Below, piece by piece: positions 33,662 to 46,101 of a stretch of 64,000 nucleotides of DNA. The stretch's first letter is position 1, and the number at the start of each line of letters is the position of its first letter. The notes beneath the pieces are model-generated. The model did no database searches, was not told the origin of the DNA, and saw only the letters and a program-made list of their open reading frames with translations. The stretch covers positions 236,294 to 300,293 of the forward strand of contig SCFE01000097.1 of the NCBI GenBank assembly GCA_004352715.1, given 5' to 3'. A program made the translations under genes and the position numbers. Source of the DNA: Hofstenia miamia. Lineage: Eukaryota > Xenacoelomorpha > Acoela.

Positions 33662-34258
33662 TTCAGATACCATCACATTTAATATTTGAATTGAATTCAT
33701 TATTGAGATTTAAAAATAGTAAATAGGGAAAGCGTTTGATCAAAATTACGCATTGTGAGCACGTTTGAAGTAAAGCAATCAAAGCAAAGGTGAGAATAGA
33801 ATTAATCTTTGAAAGTAAAGACAATCAACGAACTCGGAAGGACTCATAAATTTTTAGTGAAAGGAACGGAAAGTAATTAATGGAGAAACTTCAGGCGAAA
33901 TGTATAAATCAATTTCAAAATGCTTTTCACCAATTAACGCATTTTATTTGGATAAATTTACGATTTAATATGATTTCTCTGTGCCAAAGGCCAAAATTAT
34001 AAAATTAAAAGAGATAATTCCAACAATATTAGCCTAAGTGAAATTTTCAATCTTCTAAATTAAATATTGCAATTTAAAAACATTATTTATATTTCAATAT
34101 TTATTTTAATTGATTTCACATCGATTAGTTAGCTAAAGTTTATTGACAACATTTGAATTATTAATTTAAATTTTAATAAATTGCCAATTGGACAAAAATC
34201 ATTAACATTTTTCTTGTAAATTGCAACTTCAATACAGCGACGGCCGCTGTATATGGAT

Positions 34259-35101
34259 CAGAAATAGAAGCAGTACCTTCAATTGGAAACCATGACCGGT
34301 TGAGTTCCGATAACCCTCTGACCGGTGACTGGTGTTGACCAGTTCGGGACCCAAGTTACCCTCATGTGAGTACCGGCTTTGACCAGTCTCCAGATTATAA
34401 AGATCGGTATTCACCGCCTTACCTGGTTTCACTGGATTTATAGGTTCAATTCTCTTTTTGACTGGTTGTGACCGGCGTTGCTGTTTTCGGCTCGTGTTTT
34501 GCATTACATAGTGCATTGTACATTTGAAAGAACGTGTACTGTACTTAACTCATACGCGTTTTGGTTATCGGACTAACCCTAAATATCTCATTGTTTATTT
34601 AAAGGCACGCCCGAAAAATCGAGACAAATCACCCGATGTTGCAAATTTCAATAACGTGTTTTGTTTGAATATTTGTAATCCAATGAAAATAAATACTCCT
34701 TGATAGATTTTAGTAATTAATGGCATGCTGTGATTACCTCCGATTACCTTTAAACATCAATTGTGATGATTTTGAATCTTAATTTTAGGCCCAATTAATA
34801 AGCAGGGCTTAACCCCCTTGGTGATCCGGAAATCAAAATAATTCTGTCACGTTAACTATACTGTGTACATAAGTGAACTTTTTTTGGAAATTACAGTGTG
34901 TTTATAATCATATTTAATTAAATATAATTATGTTAATTGTCACGTGCTTTCGCATCTTGAGATTTGAGAAAATCCCAAAATTAACAGACAGGTATGATCA
35001 GCGACACATTTCAAAATGACCGTTATTGACTGGTGAAGTAAAATTTAGGGTGTCCACGTCCGCTCTGTCCAGTGGTCATTATTGACCGACTTCCATCTCT
35101 G
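34259..35101. mobile_element. hAT-type non-autonomous element, 843 bp
   Basis: Ends CAGAAATAGAAGCAG and GACTTCCATCTCTG are imperfect inverted repeats (about 12 of 16). Target-site 8-mers ATATGGAT (34251-34258) and GTATGCAT (35102-35109) agree at 6 of 8. The left 300 bp carry many GACCGGT / GACTGGT / ACCAGT motifs, repeated in the right 120 bp (GACTGGTGAAG, TCCAGTGGTCATT). No transposase found inside. Confidence 0.65.
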
Positions 35102-35604
35102 GTATGCATCAGGTCATTCCTTCATAATTTTTTGAAGGTAAGTCTCATCAAAATTCCAATGAAATAAACTTAACTTTTTGCTTATAATTGATATTCATTT
35201 AAGTTAAATTTTTCTTAGTACAAGTCAAGCCTGGTTTACCAGGTAGGATAAATTATTCAAATATGGCTTCAATTGTAGTTACAAATGTCAATTCAACATT
35301 TATGGTTAACTAGAATTTTTGTTTGTATTAATATTAATTTAATTTGCAACGTAAGTAAGTATTTTTTAAATGATGCGTACTGTGAAACATTGACTAACTT
35401 AATTAAGGTCAAATACAAAGAAACCTATTTTGGTCAAACATTTTGACATCTAAGACATATAGTTCTACATGCAACATACTCTAGATTTAAATACTAGTTT
35501 TTCAGAAGTTCAGACTGACTTAAAAATAGACGAATATTTTTTAAAGATTCGAGATCATCGTAATCCACATATTCTATTACTTTTGGGAAAAAAGGGTTTT
35601 TATC

Positions 35605-35760
35605 CTATAGATGGATGCTCTGCATGATAAAGTTAGAATTTGGTTTTTTGAGGCCCGACCCACTATATTTTTCTTTTACAGCATTGACGCTATCTTGTAC
35701 TTCAGAGGCCCGCGAAAACACTACATCATAGAGCCTATCGCCAAAGCATCTACCCGCCAT
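35605..35760 (-). other. Short coding-like ORF in a GC-richer island
   Basis: Minus-strand ORF of 51 codons starting MAGRCFGDRLYDVVFSRASE. It lies in a patch much richer in GC than its neighbours, and the composition looks protein-like, but I recognise no family. It could be an exon, an old transposon fragment or chance. Confidence 0.2.
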
Positions 35761-37793
35761 CGCTTATGATTTTCACCTACTGTGGCTCCTGTTTCCGCTG
35801 ATCATTTTCAACAGTATGATACTGCTGAAAATATTTAGGTAATGCAGCTGTAATCACTCATATGCTAATTTTCAAGTGTTGTGTTTTCAAATCTCTTGAA
35901 TCTCTCGTATTTTCAAAACTGTGATTTTGTTTTAATACCACCCTATGAAAATTCATTCTCAGCCGCCGAAAAACAAAAATTCTTTTGATTCAAGAATTTG
36001 TGCATATCCATGTGCCTAGCATTGCCTTTATGCTATTATCAATGGTGTTGACAAAGGAGGGGCAGTCTCTGGCAGCAACCACAACTTTTTATCACTTGGA
36101 AAAGTAATTAGTTTTTATCTATTTAATATTTCATACACGTAAAAAATTTAATATAAAATGCACATGAATGCAAGATTCGCGAAAAAGACAGTACAAGTTA
36201 ATGGCCTACTGATAATAATAATAATAAATTAAAACATAAATTAGAACTGGGTCTTAGCCAGAAATGGGTATGGGCCGAATTATTTGAAAAATTTGGTCAA
36301 AATTTTAAAAATGGCTACTATTACACAACAGTGTACTCATGTAACCGGAAATGCAGTGAATGCTAAAAAAGTTGTAAATATAAAAGTTTAGAAAGAGTTT
36401 GTCAAAATCTTATAAGTACGGCTCTTTTTGCTGATTCGACTACTTCCAGGGCACTAACTTTTTTTAATTTCACGCATGTAGTAGTCATATACGCCTATAA
36501 ACATATACACACTAAATATAGGGTACATGTGTAATGATGTTTTAATTAATTAGTGGAGGAATTTGTATATCATATATATTATTAAACATGTTTGAAATAT
36601 CGATTCGTTACCAAATCTTTGCATTAACCAACAACACGAAGCGGATTAAGTTTATAAATCATTTAAAAGATTAGGTCTAAGCCTGTCATCACAGCCAGCA
36701 CAAGTCCGGTCCAATTCGAACTCTCCTGCATGCATTAAACTTTTTAAAAGTGCTACTTTGTTGGGCTTTCTCAGTTATAGATGATGAGTTTCTGCCAACA
36801 TTTATTTGCAGCTCACATGCTCCAGAAAGTACTTAATGCATTATACGTTCAGGAAACAAATTATTTGATTTTTCGAAATTATATGTGCGAGAGTTGAATG
36901 TTAATGCAAATTTAAGATAAGACATTGGTTTGCAAAATAATAAAGTAAAAATGACTTTGCAACCTACAATATACATGATGAACTACAAGAGTTTAGATTC
37001 CCAATCTAGCACAGTAGGCAATAAGGTTTTGTGGTTTGAGGAAAAATCAATAAAAAACTTCAGTGACTACAACCGAATGTATGACGTAATTGAACGAAAT
37101 TTCCTTCTTAAATATTACATATTTATTGGCTAGCAAAAAATGTCCCTTAGAAATGACAACAGTGTTGTTAAAAATGAACTTTTAATGTTAAAAAGGTTCA
37201 ATATTTGAATATGAAAAATAAAACTATTGTGATGCTAAGTTTCTTTTAATAGCAATAAGATACTTTCTTCAAATGAATGAAGTTTTACTCAGTGAATTTA
37301 ACGAGATTTGCTTTTGGCAATTTCAAAAATATTACGTAAATTTTCTTCTATAAATACCTTACATTTGAGGTCATAAATCTGCAATTTATCATTAAAATTC
37401 AAATTAATTCCTGCCGTCAGCTTTCCAGTGACTCATTCTCAACTACTACATTTAATTCACCAAATTTAGATAACGGAAGTAATTTACTAAAGCTTCTGTT
37501 CCTTAGGTTTTAAAAATAATATTAACCAAAAACTATCTTTACAAATTATTTTATAAGCTATTTTCTACGATAGTGAAAATCGTCATAGATTAGAACGATT
37601 GTAATGGGGTGGAGATTCGTTGTTTATCGCTGACTTGACTTCTGTCAAACATGCAATACTATTTAACAAATAAGCTCAAAATTTAAGCGTAGACGACTAC
37701 AGAATTAGCGGAGGGAAACTGTAATAACAAATCTCCTCCATGCAGTTCTCATTTAATAATGTAAGGATACAGAATTGCCGAATTTTGGAATTG
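35761..37793. other. Anonymous AT-rich stretch before the duplicated block
   Basis: No gene or repeat class recognised, except a run of ATAATAATA near 36212. Confidence 0.35.
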
Positions 37794-38522
37794 AGTTGAG
37801 CCTAAGGTTGGGTCGGGTTGGGCCGGGCTTGGGCTGGGCTTGGTCCTAATGTTTCAATTGGTATTTCAAATACAAGAATAAATTAACTTGAAAACTTAAA
37901 CTTTGATAATGACAAAAAACGTTTTCTTTAAATTTATTCAGCTCTGCATTGTTGGCTGGTGCAATACTTCTAAAATATAAATTTTGCATGCTACCAGCAA
38001 AAAGTGTTACTGAAAACTTTAATTTGTGCTGATGTAAATTGATATAAGTTATCAGAGAATTTTAGTTATTTAATACATTTATATAAAAAATTGTATGTTC
38101 CTTAAATGATAAAAAAGACGATGCAATCCTCGTAACAATTAGTTGTGACAATATTACTAAATTAGTTGTGGCAGAAGGAAAAACTTATAAAACTTATATG
38201 ATACCGTGACCGCAAGGCATAGTACTCAGCAGGTCGTTGCAATATTTTAAAGGGTGATTACTTCAAAAAATAATAATATTATTATAATGACTCTAAATAC
38301 CAATAATTAAGCACCTTCTTGTATTCAGGCTACCTGAGCATGGTTAGCCTTTTGTTGCAAACATGTATTTAAAGATTAATAAACAAAATACAAACATATT
38401 AATTTATTTTAAGGGATATACTGCTTAGATGTTCAGGAAGGTATTGTTTTCCTTAAAACATTACATAAATTGTTGTAGTAAATGAAATTAACAACATCCT
38501 GGACGAAATTCGTGTAAGCACT

Positions 38523-39013
38523 AGTGATGTACCGGAATCCGGTAAAATCAACAATTACACAATCAGATCAGGATATTCGAGAAAATGTAACTTGTTTACC
38601 GGATTTCACCGGATATAACATATGTGCAATAATATCGTTAATTTCTGAGATAATACTTGATTTAAAATGGAATTTTCGAGGAAAAAACAATATTTTTTCC
38701 ATGATAGACAAGTTGTCATGCTAAAAACAAGTTTTTTTTAACCTATCAGGACGTAAGTAGTCTATTTCGTTGACTTGCCAATAAATTTCCTTGAAATATT
38801 CATTCACTTCGGACACTTGATGGTGGCGATGCTAAAAATGATTTATTTTCATACACAAGATGTCGATATTAATTGATAAATGAGGTTGTTCTTTAGTAAT
38901 AATTGAACAATACATTATTCGGTACCCGGTAAATTATCCGGCATGTGACAGTCAAATTAACCGGAATTAGCCGGTATCCGGTATATTCAGTTCAGTATTT
39001 GGAACCCATCCCT
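38523..39013. mobile_element. hAT-like MITE with CCGGTA motifs, copy 1
   Basis: Ends AGTGATGTACCGGA and AACCCATCCCT; inverted AGTGATG/AGGGATG termini. Both flanks carry many ACCGG / CCGGTA motifs (GGAATCCGGTA, GTATCCGGTATA). 491 bp. The orthologous insertion in the other block copy (46828-47217) has flanking 8-mers of 7 of 8 identity. Confidence 0.55.
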
Positions 39014-40439
39014 AAAAAAACTTGTTAAATTTTTTTAATAAACTCCAGTAGTTTTGTAGAACCTGTAAAAATACAAATAAACACCAAAATATACACTAAT
39101 TTCATTGTCATATAGAATTAATTTTTAAGAAATATTTGGATAAAGCTTTAACAATTTTAAGAAGAAACCAACAAAAAGGTAAAAAATTCAATACTATATG
39201 GTAGCCAAATGCAATCATTTACCGGGGGAAGGGGTTCACATCTGCTCCAGGAAGAAATGAACTCCCTAGCCCCCAAGGCCTACGACAATTATGAAAAATA
39301 TATAGTATCAAGGTTAACAATGCAATGTGGGTTTCAACAGAATTGAATTAGCAGTGTTGACAGACTAAGCGGATATGCACCCATACACATATTAATCAAT
39401 ACATTATGCAAATTATCCAATCAAATTCATTGTGTAGTGCTAATGGGCTTCTATTAAATATTAACCCAAAACATGCGTAAAATAACTCAACATAAGCTAA
39501 ATTTGAATTTTTTGTTAACGTAACGATAATAATTTTGAAAAACAACAATTACTATTTATATGAAAAATTGTAATGAAAGCCAATATAAATATTTACATTT
39601 GCGGACAAAAAGTGTTTAGATAAAAGTTTTTTTAAACATAGAAAAACTTTCTCTGACAACTGTTGATATTGGATTTCAATGGTCCAGAAGGTGAAACACT
39701 AAAATTAATGCATTCCCAAAAATTTCTCTCTGAATATTGAAATTCACCAATAATAAAACTGTATTACCATTTTTTGATAAAGTCCTTCAGTCGAGTCCAA
39801 TTAATGATAATAAACAGCAGAAAATAAAGATAGATCCAGCCTAAAACTGGCTTAAATTGGAAAAATCTCATTGGGTCAATTTTGGAAAAACCCGTTTGGT
39901 CATCAGTGAAATCACTCATAATTGTCTAAAACTAATTAATTCCATCAATTTATTCAATCACAGGCAGAAAATTATTAAATTATTATCAATTATGTTCAAT
40001 TCACCCTGTAATTTGTTAACAGAAATGCATAACATGCCTAACACGAAATAATTAACCATATTAATTTATTTATTACTGAATTTCAAATTTGGGTATTGTT
40101 TTAAATAATTAATTAGTAATATCAATTTTTAACACCTAAACAGATTAAACTTTAAAATGAAATATTAACTTTTTCCTAACATAATAAATTTTTAATTATG
40201 CACTACCCAATCATCTAAATTGTATTTTTACTACTTTGGATAACAATTAGAGTTTGTATAATATACATTTGTAAACATTGTATATATCATATGCATACAT
40301 TGGACTATGAAAACAAATAAAGGCCAGTTAACTTTATATAGCGTTGGTTTCTTTATTGACTTAATTTTTTGTAGATTGTATATTGTAATAAATCATCTGG
40401 TATCAGACAATCAATAACGAAATATTCAAAATTATCTTT

Positions 40440-41760
40440 TTGTTGAGATTCATATATTATTTAATCAATAAATGAAGAATTCTTTGAATTTATATGTGTG
40501 GAAGTTTCTACATTAATAACTGACACATAATAACTGCCTATTAAACCTTGTATATTTCTTCTTAAAGCTTTGCGAAGATAATAATTATCTATTAGATAAA
40601 AAATCTTTGTATGATTCTATATTGTTGGAATAATTTATATCTATGAATGAAATAATATCTACCCTTAACGGAAGCACTAGTTTTCGTGCAAAAAAACAAG
40701 TTTTTACTAAAATGTGTATAAATAAGCATTTATGGTCCAAATATGTAGTTTAATAAATGTCGATATTTACTAAATTTAGAAAGATGGTAATAAATTTTAA
40801 GTACACGTATTGTTAAACCAAATCGCCATTTTTTAAAAAAAATTGTTGATACCATTATAATTACTTCTTTGAAGTTATACTTATTAATCTTACTAAAAAT
40901 AACTGATACATTTTCTTTCATAAACCATTTATTACTTATATAATTCTTTATTGTTGCAATACATAAAATTAATTCATGAAGAAATATTATTAACATTTAC
41001 TTGCATTTGTTGACAACACTTTAAAAATTAAAAATTAAAAAATTTATTTTATTTTTGTAGATATTTAGTTTATTTTGGTAATTTATTAAACGACAATATA
41101 CTATCTATATTTATGCATTTATTTTAATTTCATTATATATATATATATATTATGATATATTATGAGTATTATAAGTAGATGTTTGAGTTTCCATTTTTTT
41201 ATATAATGCTCTTAAATGGGCATCTCGAGATAACTTGCAGTTAAGTGTTTCACTTAAGCACGTACTAAATGGAGGCCCATATTTACCATATTCAGAATAA
41301 TTGTCACTAATTTTAAATATTGATAACTGAATCTACATAATTAGTAATAAATTTTCGTGATACTTCTATAAATACTTTTTTGAAGTGTATTTATTTGTCT
41401 TATTAAAAAAACTGATAAAGTTTCTTCCCTAAAACATTTAAGAAGTGTGTTATTGCTATCAAATAAAATTACAATGCTGGCTAACATAAGCTTCTGTAAC
41501 AACTTTGCAGATATTTTAATAATTTTATTTTGTATTTTTTCAAATTCTTTTTCGACTACAATTAAACCTATTTTCAGATTCACACAATAAAATTATGTCA
41601 TTATTGTTAGTAACTCCAAGTTGCTGAATATTAGTTTCATTAATCTTACCAATAATATTAATCGCTTTTTCAAAATGCCGATAATTTTTTTGCATACCTT
41701 ATTACAGTTTCGAATGGAGAATAATGCAATTTTATTGATTGTAGTTACTCAAAGATCCCC
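40440..41760 (-). pseudogene. Coding-like, internally repeated sequence, unidentified
   Basis: Several minus-strand stretches look protein-coding. One runs 41583 to 41341 (EKEFEKIQNKIIKISAKLLQ ... NNTLLKCFREETLSVFL). Next come DNYSEYGKYGPPFSTCLSET and CKLSRDAHLRALYKKMETQT ending at a stop near 41146, then an 88-codon ORF at 40996 to 40730, and DNYYLRKALRRNIQGLIGSY near 40600. The first and the third are related to each other at DNA and protein level (KCFREETLSVF versus KWFMKENVSVIF), suggesting an old tandem duplication of about 590 bp. Helical repeat (armadillo-like) composition is possible but unproven. Frames are broken or split by introns. The 88-codon ORF is unchanged in the second block copy. 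Confidence 0.35.
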
Positions 41761-43623
41761 TTGGTTTTGTAAATCAAATTCATAAATTATTATTATAGGA
41801 GTTGCAAACACGTTTTTTCTCAATGCAACACTTTCTGTTTGTTCTGAGCTCATTATTTTCCCTATAAGTTTGGTCTCAATGCAACACTTTCTGTTTGTTC
41901 TGAGCTAATTACTTTCCCTATAAGGTTGGCTCGATTTATCTCAGCGTACAATAACACTGAAAAAGGAACAATAAATTATCCTAATACAGGATGTCTACAG
42001 AAAATTGTTTTAAATAACAGATAAACACCATTTTATTAATTGCCAACATATATATATATATATATATCATATCCGTCAAATTTACAATAATTTGCTCGGA
42101 TTTTAACCATGGAATTACAGACGTAATCTATCAAAACAATTTACTAAGTATCAAGGATGATCAATTACTTAAATTATTGTAATTTCTTAAGAAACATGTT
42201 GAGCATGGATTTTCGCCACTAGGGGAATTATTGTTTCTTGTATCATTAAAATTCATTTTATAAATTCCTTCACCATGTCTTTTTTTTCAAATACTTTTTG
42301 CATATGTTAAAAACTTAGATCCACAATTTACAAATTCGAATCTTTATTCTTATATAAAATTCCTTTTCTCAAATTTCTATATGATTTCTTTAAATTCAAT
42401 TAAGAAATTCAAAATCATTAATATACCAATTTTTTACAAGATTATCTCTTTATTACAGAGTACAAAAATATCATTCACATGTATGTACGTAGAGTAAAAA
42501 ATTTCAGGAATTTTGCATGAAGGCTTTTATAAGAATTTATGTTTTAAGTAATTACTTATAATCACAAATTCCTAAAATTTTAAGTTAATATCTTATTTTT
42601 ATACAATATACAGACTGCTTCAACATTCAATATTTTTTGTAAAATTTCTTTTAAGAATAATGTTTTTGCCATTTGTTCTTTTCTTAACGTATCCTTGACA
42701 TTTACTTTTAACCATTTGAAAGAAAATTGTGCACACAACATTTTAAATTGAGCAAAACAGAAAAAAGAACTGTCCAAATGGCATTTTAATTAAAAGTTTT
42801 TTTTTAAAAGATTTATTAGACTAGATTAGACATACATAAAAATAAATTCTTTATACATACTAAAACAACCAAATTGTGATATGACTGACCTGACTGCAGT
42901 GGACTGTTCCTGCCTGTGTGTGCCGGGTCAGACCAAAAATAAGTGAACTGAAAACAAAATTGCGTACCACATTTTTACTTAATCTTGCAGTTTGTTTTGC
43001 AACTTTTATTCAGCTAAATATTCAAGGCATTAGTTTATATTCATTTTGTTCCTTTTCTATAGACTTGTTTTTTTCTAGTTTCCATTTCTGATCCGAGAAA
43101 AATCTAGACAATGTGTAATATTTTAAGGTAAAACTGTTAAAGAAATCAAGTCCAGTTAAATAACTCAAACAGCATTCAAAATATAAAATTACACTTTCTT
43201 AATATGGTATAAAGCAGAAGTGGTCGTTATTGTATGATACCATACCATTATGTACCATATTATGGTAGGAAAAATCGTATGGAGAAAAATATGTAATGAC
43301 TATTATGGATTGCAAACAAAAAATATGGCTATAATTTTATTAATAATGAATCATTGTAATGATCTTATTATTGTAGTTATTTTTTGTTTATTTATTTATT
43401 TTATAATCCTTTATATTATGATGGAATTTTCGCAATACATTCTGCTGAAAATGTATTTAAATGCCAAAATCTTATTAACTATATATATATATATATATAA
43501 ATTAAAATTGGGCTTCAACCAAACAACTGGTATATTTGCAATAGTATATCTATAAGTAATTGACAATGTACTCATACTAAAAGTATATTTCAAGTCTCAT
43601 TGACTTTTACATGATTTTAATGA
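41761..43623. other. Anonymous AT-rich part of block copy 1
   Basis: Contains a near-tandem duplication around 41821-41940 (CAATGCAACACTTTCTGTTT occurs twice), short TA tracts near 42050 and 43480, and a small GC-richer patch near 42900. No gene recognised. Confidence 0.4.
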
Positions 43624-44551
43624 GTTAAATATGCTAACATTCACTGTATTGAATTACTATTACTGCCTAATTTACATAACCTATGGGCGAATGTTAAAAT
43701 GTGGCCATTATGGATGACTAACCATTTTTGCGTGGTCATATATAGCCATGTCATAATCGGCATCCCTGGCACCATCTGGGTATTTTGAACAGTTATTGGT
43801 ATAATTAATATTATTGTCAATTCTATTTAGCTTTGAAAAAGCATTTCACACTGATCAAGAACAAGATCATCTTTAACTTTCACCAGGCTTGGAGCAAAAT
43901 ACAATGAAATAGAAATAATATAGTATTGGCTTCAGGCCTTTATTTGTGGTAAAACAATTTTTGTGTATACTGGTATATTTGTTGGACAGTTTTATAGCTT
44001 GGAAAATATATTTATATATAGTTTTATTGTTATATAATTTTGTATCATTGTATCCTAAGATGTTGAGATATCTGTTCTGTATCCAGTAGGTATGTACTGT
44101 AGGGAAGACGCTGTTAGAATTTCAAAGCTAAGTTTCAGTCCTCTTTTGTTAATGGTCGCCATTAACTTGAGCATTGTCATGCACAGTGTCACCGCTTTAG
44201 CAAAAACTTTGCTTCCAGATGATCACTATTATTACACGTGCTTATAACACTAGATTTCATGCATTCTTTGTCAACATCATATGATTTCAATAACAGCAAT
44301 GATCGGACTAATAAACAGTAAGTCATCATATGATGCCGGCGTTGCTATAGTACAGTTCCACATCCACATCATATGATCTCGGTCGCCGGCAGAATGTAGC
44401 ATGTTCGGCCACCATGTGATGTCAATATCCACTAACAGTTTAAAGAAGTATTGGAAATTTGCTTCTTTCCACTATATAATAATATAAGAGTCAAAGCAAT
44501 ATATTTGCTAAAAAGCTACAATTTAGAACGACAAACTAAATATACATGTAT

Positions 44552-45101
44552 AATATCACATTGTCATGCTATCTATCAGTTTTTCAGGATTTTCTACTTT
44601 CTGTATAATTTGATTGAATATAATGCTGTTATTTTGAGCTGTTGTAATTTCCTGTGATGTTATCTCCTCTTTAATCATGATTGCCAGCATTGTGAGTATT
44701 GAATGAAATGAAAGTCTCATTTTCTCCTTCTTCTTTTCTCAATTCACACTGGTACTGTGGTAGTGCTGTCTCTATGTTGGCGTTGTTGTGGAGTTTTCCC
44801 ATTAAGTGTTCAATTGTAAAGTTGAGTTTGCTGAGGTATTCCATCCACCTAGCTATTATGGATGATCTGTCTCCAGTGTACTTTTTGAGCCAATATAAGC
44901 TGATGTTGTCTGTTCTTATGAAGAATGTATGTTCTCTAATTAAGAAATTTCTGAACTTCTTTAGCAACTCTATAAGAGCAAGCATTTCCAGTTTCATTGC
45001 ACTGTAGTTTTGCCCTGCAGCTTTCAATTTACAACTGAAAAATTGGATAGGTTGGCCTGGATCTGAATCAGTGTTGTGCCAATTACTACTGTGCTCACAT
45101 C
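44552..45101 (-). pseudogene. Ty3/gypsy RNase H fragment cut by an assembly gap
   Basis: Minus strand reads QNYSAMKLEMLALIELLKKF, RTDNISLYWLKKYTG and LNFTIEHLMGKLHNNANIE: the E, D and final motifs of gypsy RNase H, with N where the last Asp of xNxxAD is expected. It is closely similar to 52024-52580 in gypsy element 2 but joins block copy 1 directly, without integrase. The other end runs into the 1000-N gap. Confidence 0.8.
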
Positions 45102-46101
45102 NNNNNNNNNNNNNNNNNNNNNNNNNNNNNNNNNNNNNNNNNNNNNNNNNNNNNNNNNNNNNNNNNNNNNNNNNNNNNNNNNNNNNNNNNNNNNNNNNNN
45201 NNNNNNNNNNNNNNNNNNNNNNNNNNNNNNNNNNNNNNNNNNNNNNNNNNNNNNNNNNNNNNNNNNNNNNNNNNNNNNNNNNNNNNNNNNNNNNNNNNNN
45301 NNNNNNNNNNNNNNNNNNNNNNNNNNNNNNNNNNNNNNNNNNNNNNNNNNNNNNNNNNNNNNNNNNNNNNNNNNNNNNNNNNNNNNNNNNNNNNNNNNNN
45401 NNNNNNNNNNNNNNNNNNNNNNNNNNNNNNNNNNNNNNNNNNNNNNNNNNNNNNNNNNNNNNNNNNNNNNNNNNNNNNNNNNNNNNNNNNNNNNNNNNNN
45501 NNNNNNNNNNNNNNNNNNNNNNNNNNNNNNNNNNNNNNNNNNNNNNNNNNNNNNNNNNNNNNNNNNNNNNNNNNNNNNNNNNNNNNNNNNNNNNNNNNNN
45601 NNNNNNNNNNNNNNNNNNNNNNNNNNNNNNNNNNNNNNNNNNNNNNNNNNNNNNNNNNNNNNNNNNNNNNNNNNNNNNNNNNNNNNNNNNNNNNNNNNNN
45701 NNNNNNNNNNNNNNNNNNNNNNNNNNNNNNNNNNNNNNNNNNNNNNNNNNNNNNNNNNNNNNNNNNNNNNNNNNNNNNNNNNNNNNNNNNNNNNNNNNNN
45801 NNNNNNNNNNNNNNNNNNNNNNNNNNNNNNNNNNNNNNNNNNNNNNNNNNNNNNNNNNNNNNNNNNNNNNNNNNNNNNNNNNNNNNNNNNNNNNNNNNNN
45901 NNNNNNNNNNNNNNNNNNNNNNNNNNNNNNNNNNNNNNNNNNNNNNNNNNNNNNNNNNNNNNNNNNNNNNNNNNNNNNNNNNNNNNNNNNNNNNNNNNNN
46001 NNNNNNNNNNNNNNNNNNNNNNNNNNNNNNNNNNNNNNNNNNNNNNNNNNNNNNNNNNNNNNNNNNNNNNNNNNNNNNNNNNNNNNNNNNNNNNNNNNNN
46101 N
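45102..46101. other. Assembly gap, exactly 1000 N
   Basis: A placeholder gap between a gypsy fragment and the start of block copy 2. Long reading frames across it are artefacts. Gaps of the same fixed size occur at 49570-50569, 57696-58695 and 61394-62393. Confidence 0.99.

Larger units (their letters stand above)
37794..44550. repeat. Duplicated block, copy 1 (complete in window)
   Basis: A 6.75-kb block. 37794-41540 is repeated at 46102-49569, and 43624/43689-44550 is repeated at 50570-51289 and 62394-63331. It begins near GGTTGGGTCGGGTTGGGCCG. It differs from copy 2 by scattered substitutions and by indels: copy 1 has about 100 bp extra inside the MITE and about 165 bp extra around 39720-39890. 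The middle (41541-43688) has no visible partner because copy 2 is a gap there. Confidence 0.9.

Noticed and set aside
34229-34516. A 95-codon minus-strand ORF
   Set aside because: It lies in the left repeat-rich end of the 843-bp hAT-type element, and its composition comes from the GACCGGT-type subterminal repeats.
43624-44550. The three-copy block end considered as an LTR of gypsy element 2
   Set aside because: In copies 1 and 2 it is continuous with several kb of other duplicated sequence, no matching copy lies at the gag end, and no TG...CA ends or primer-binding site were found.
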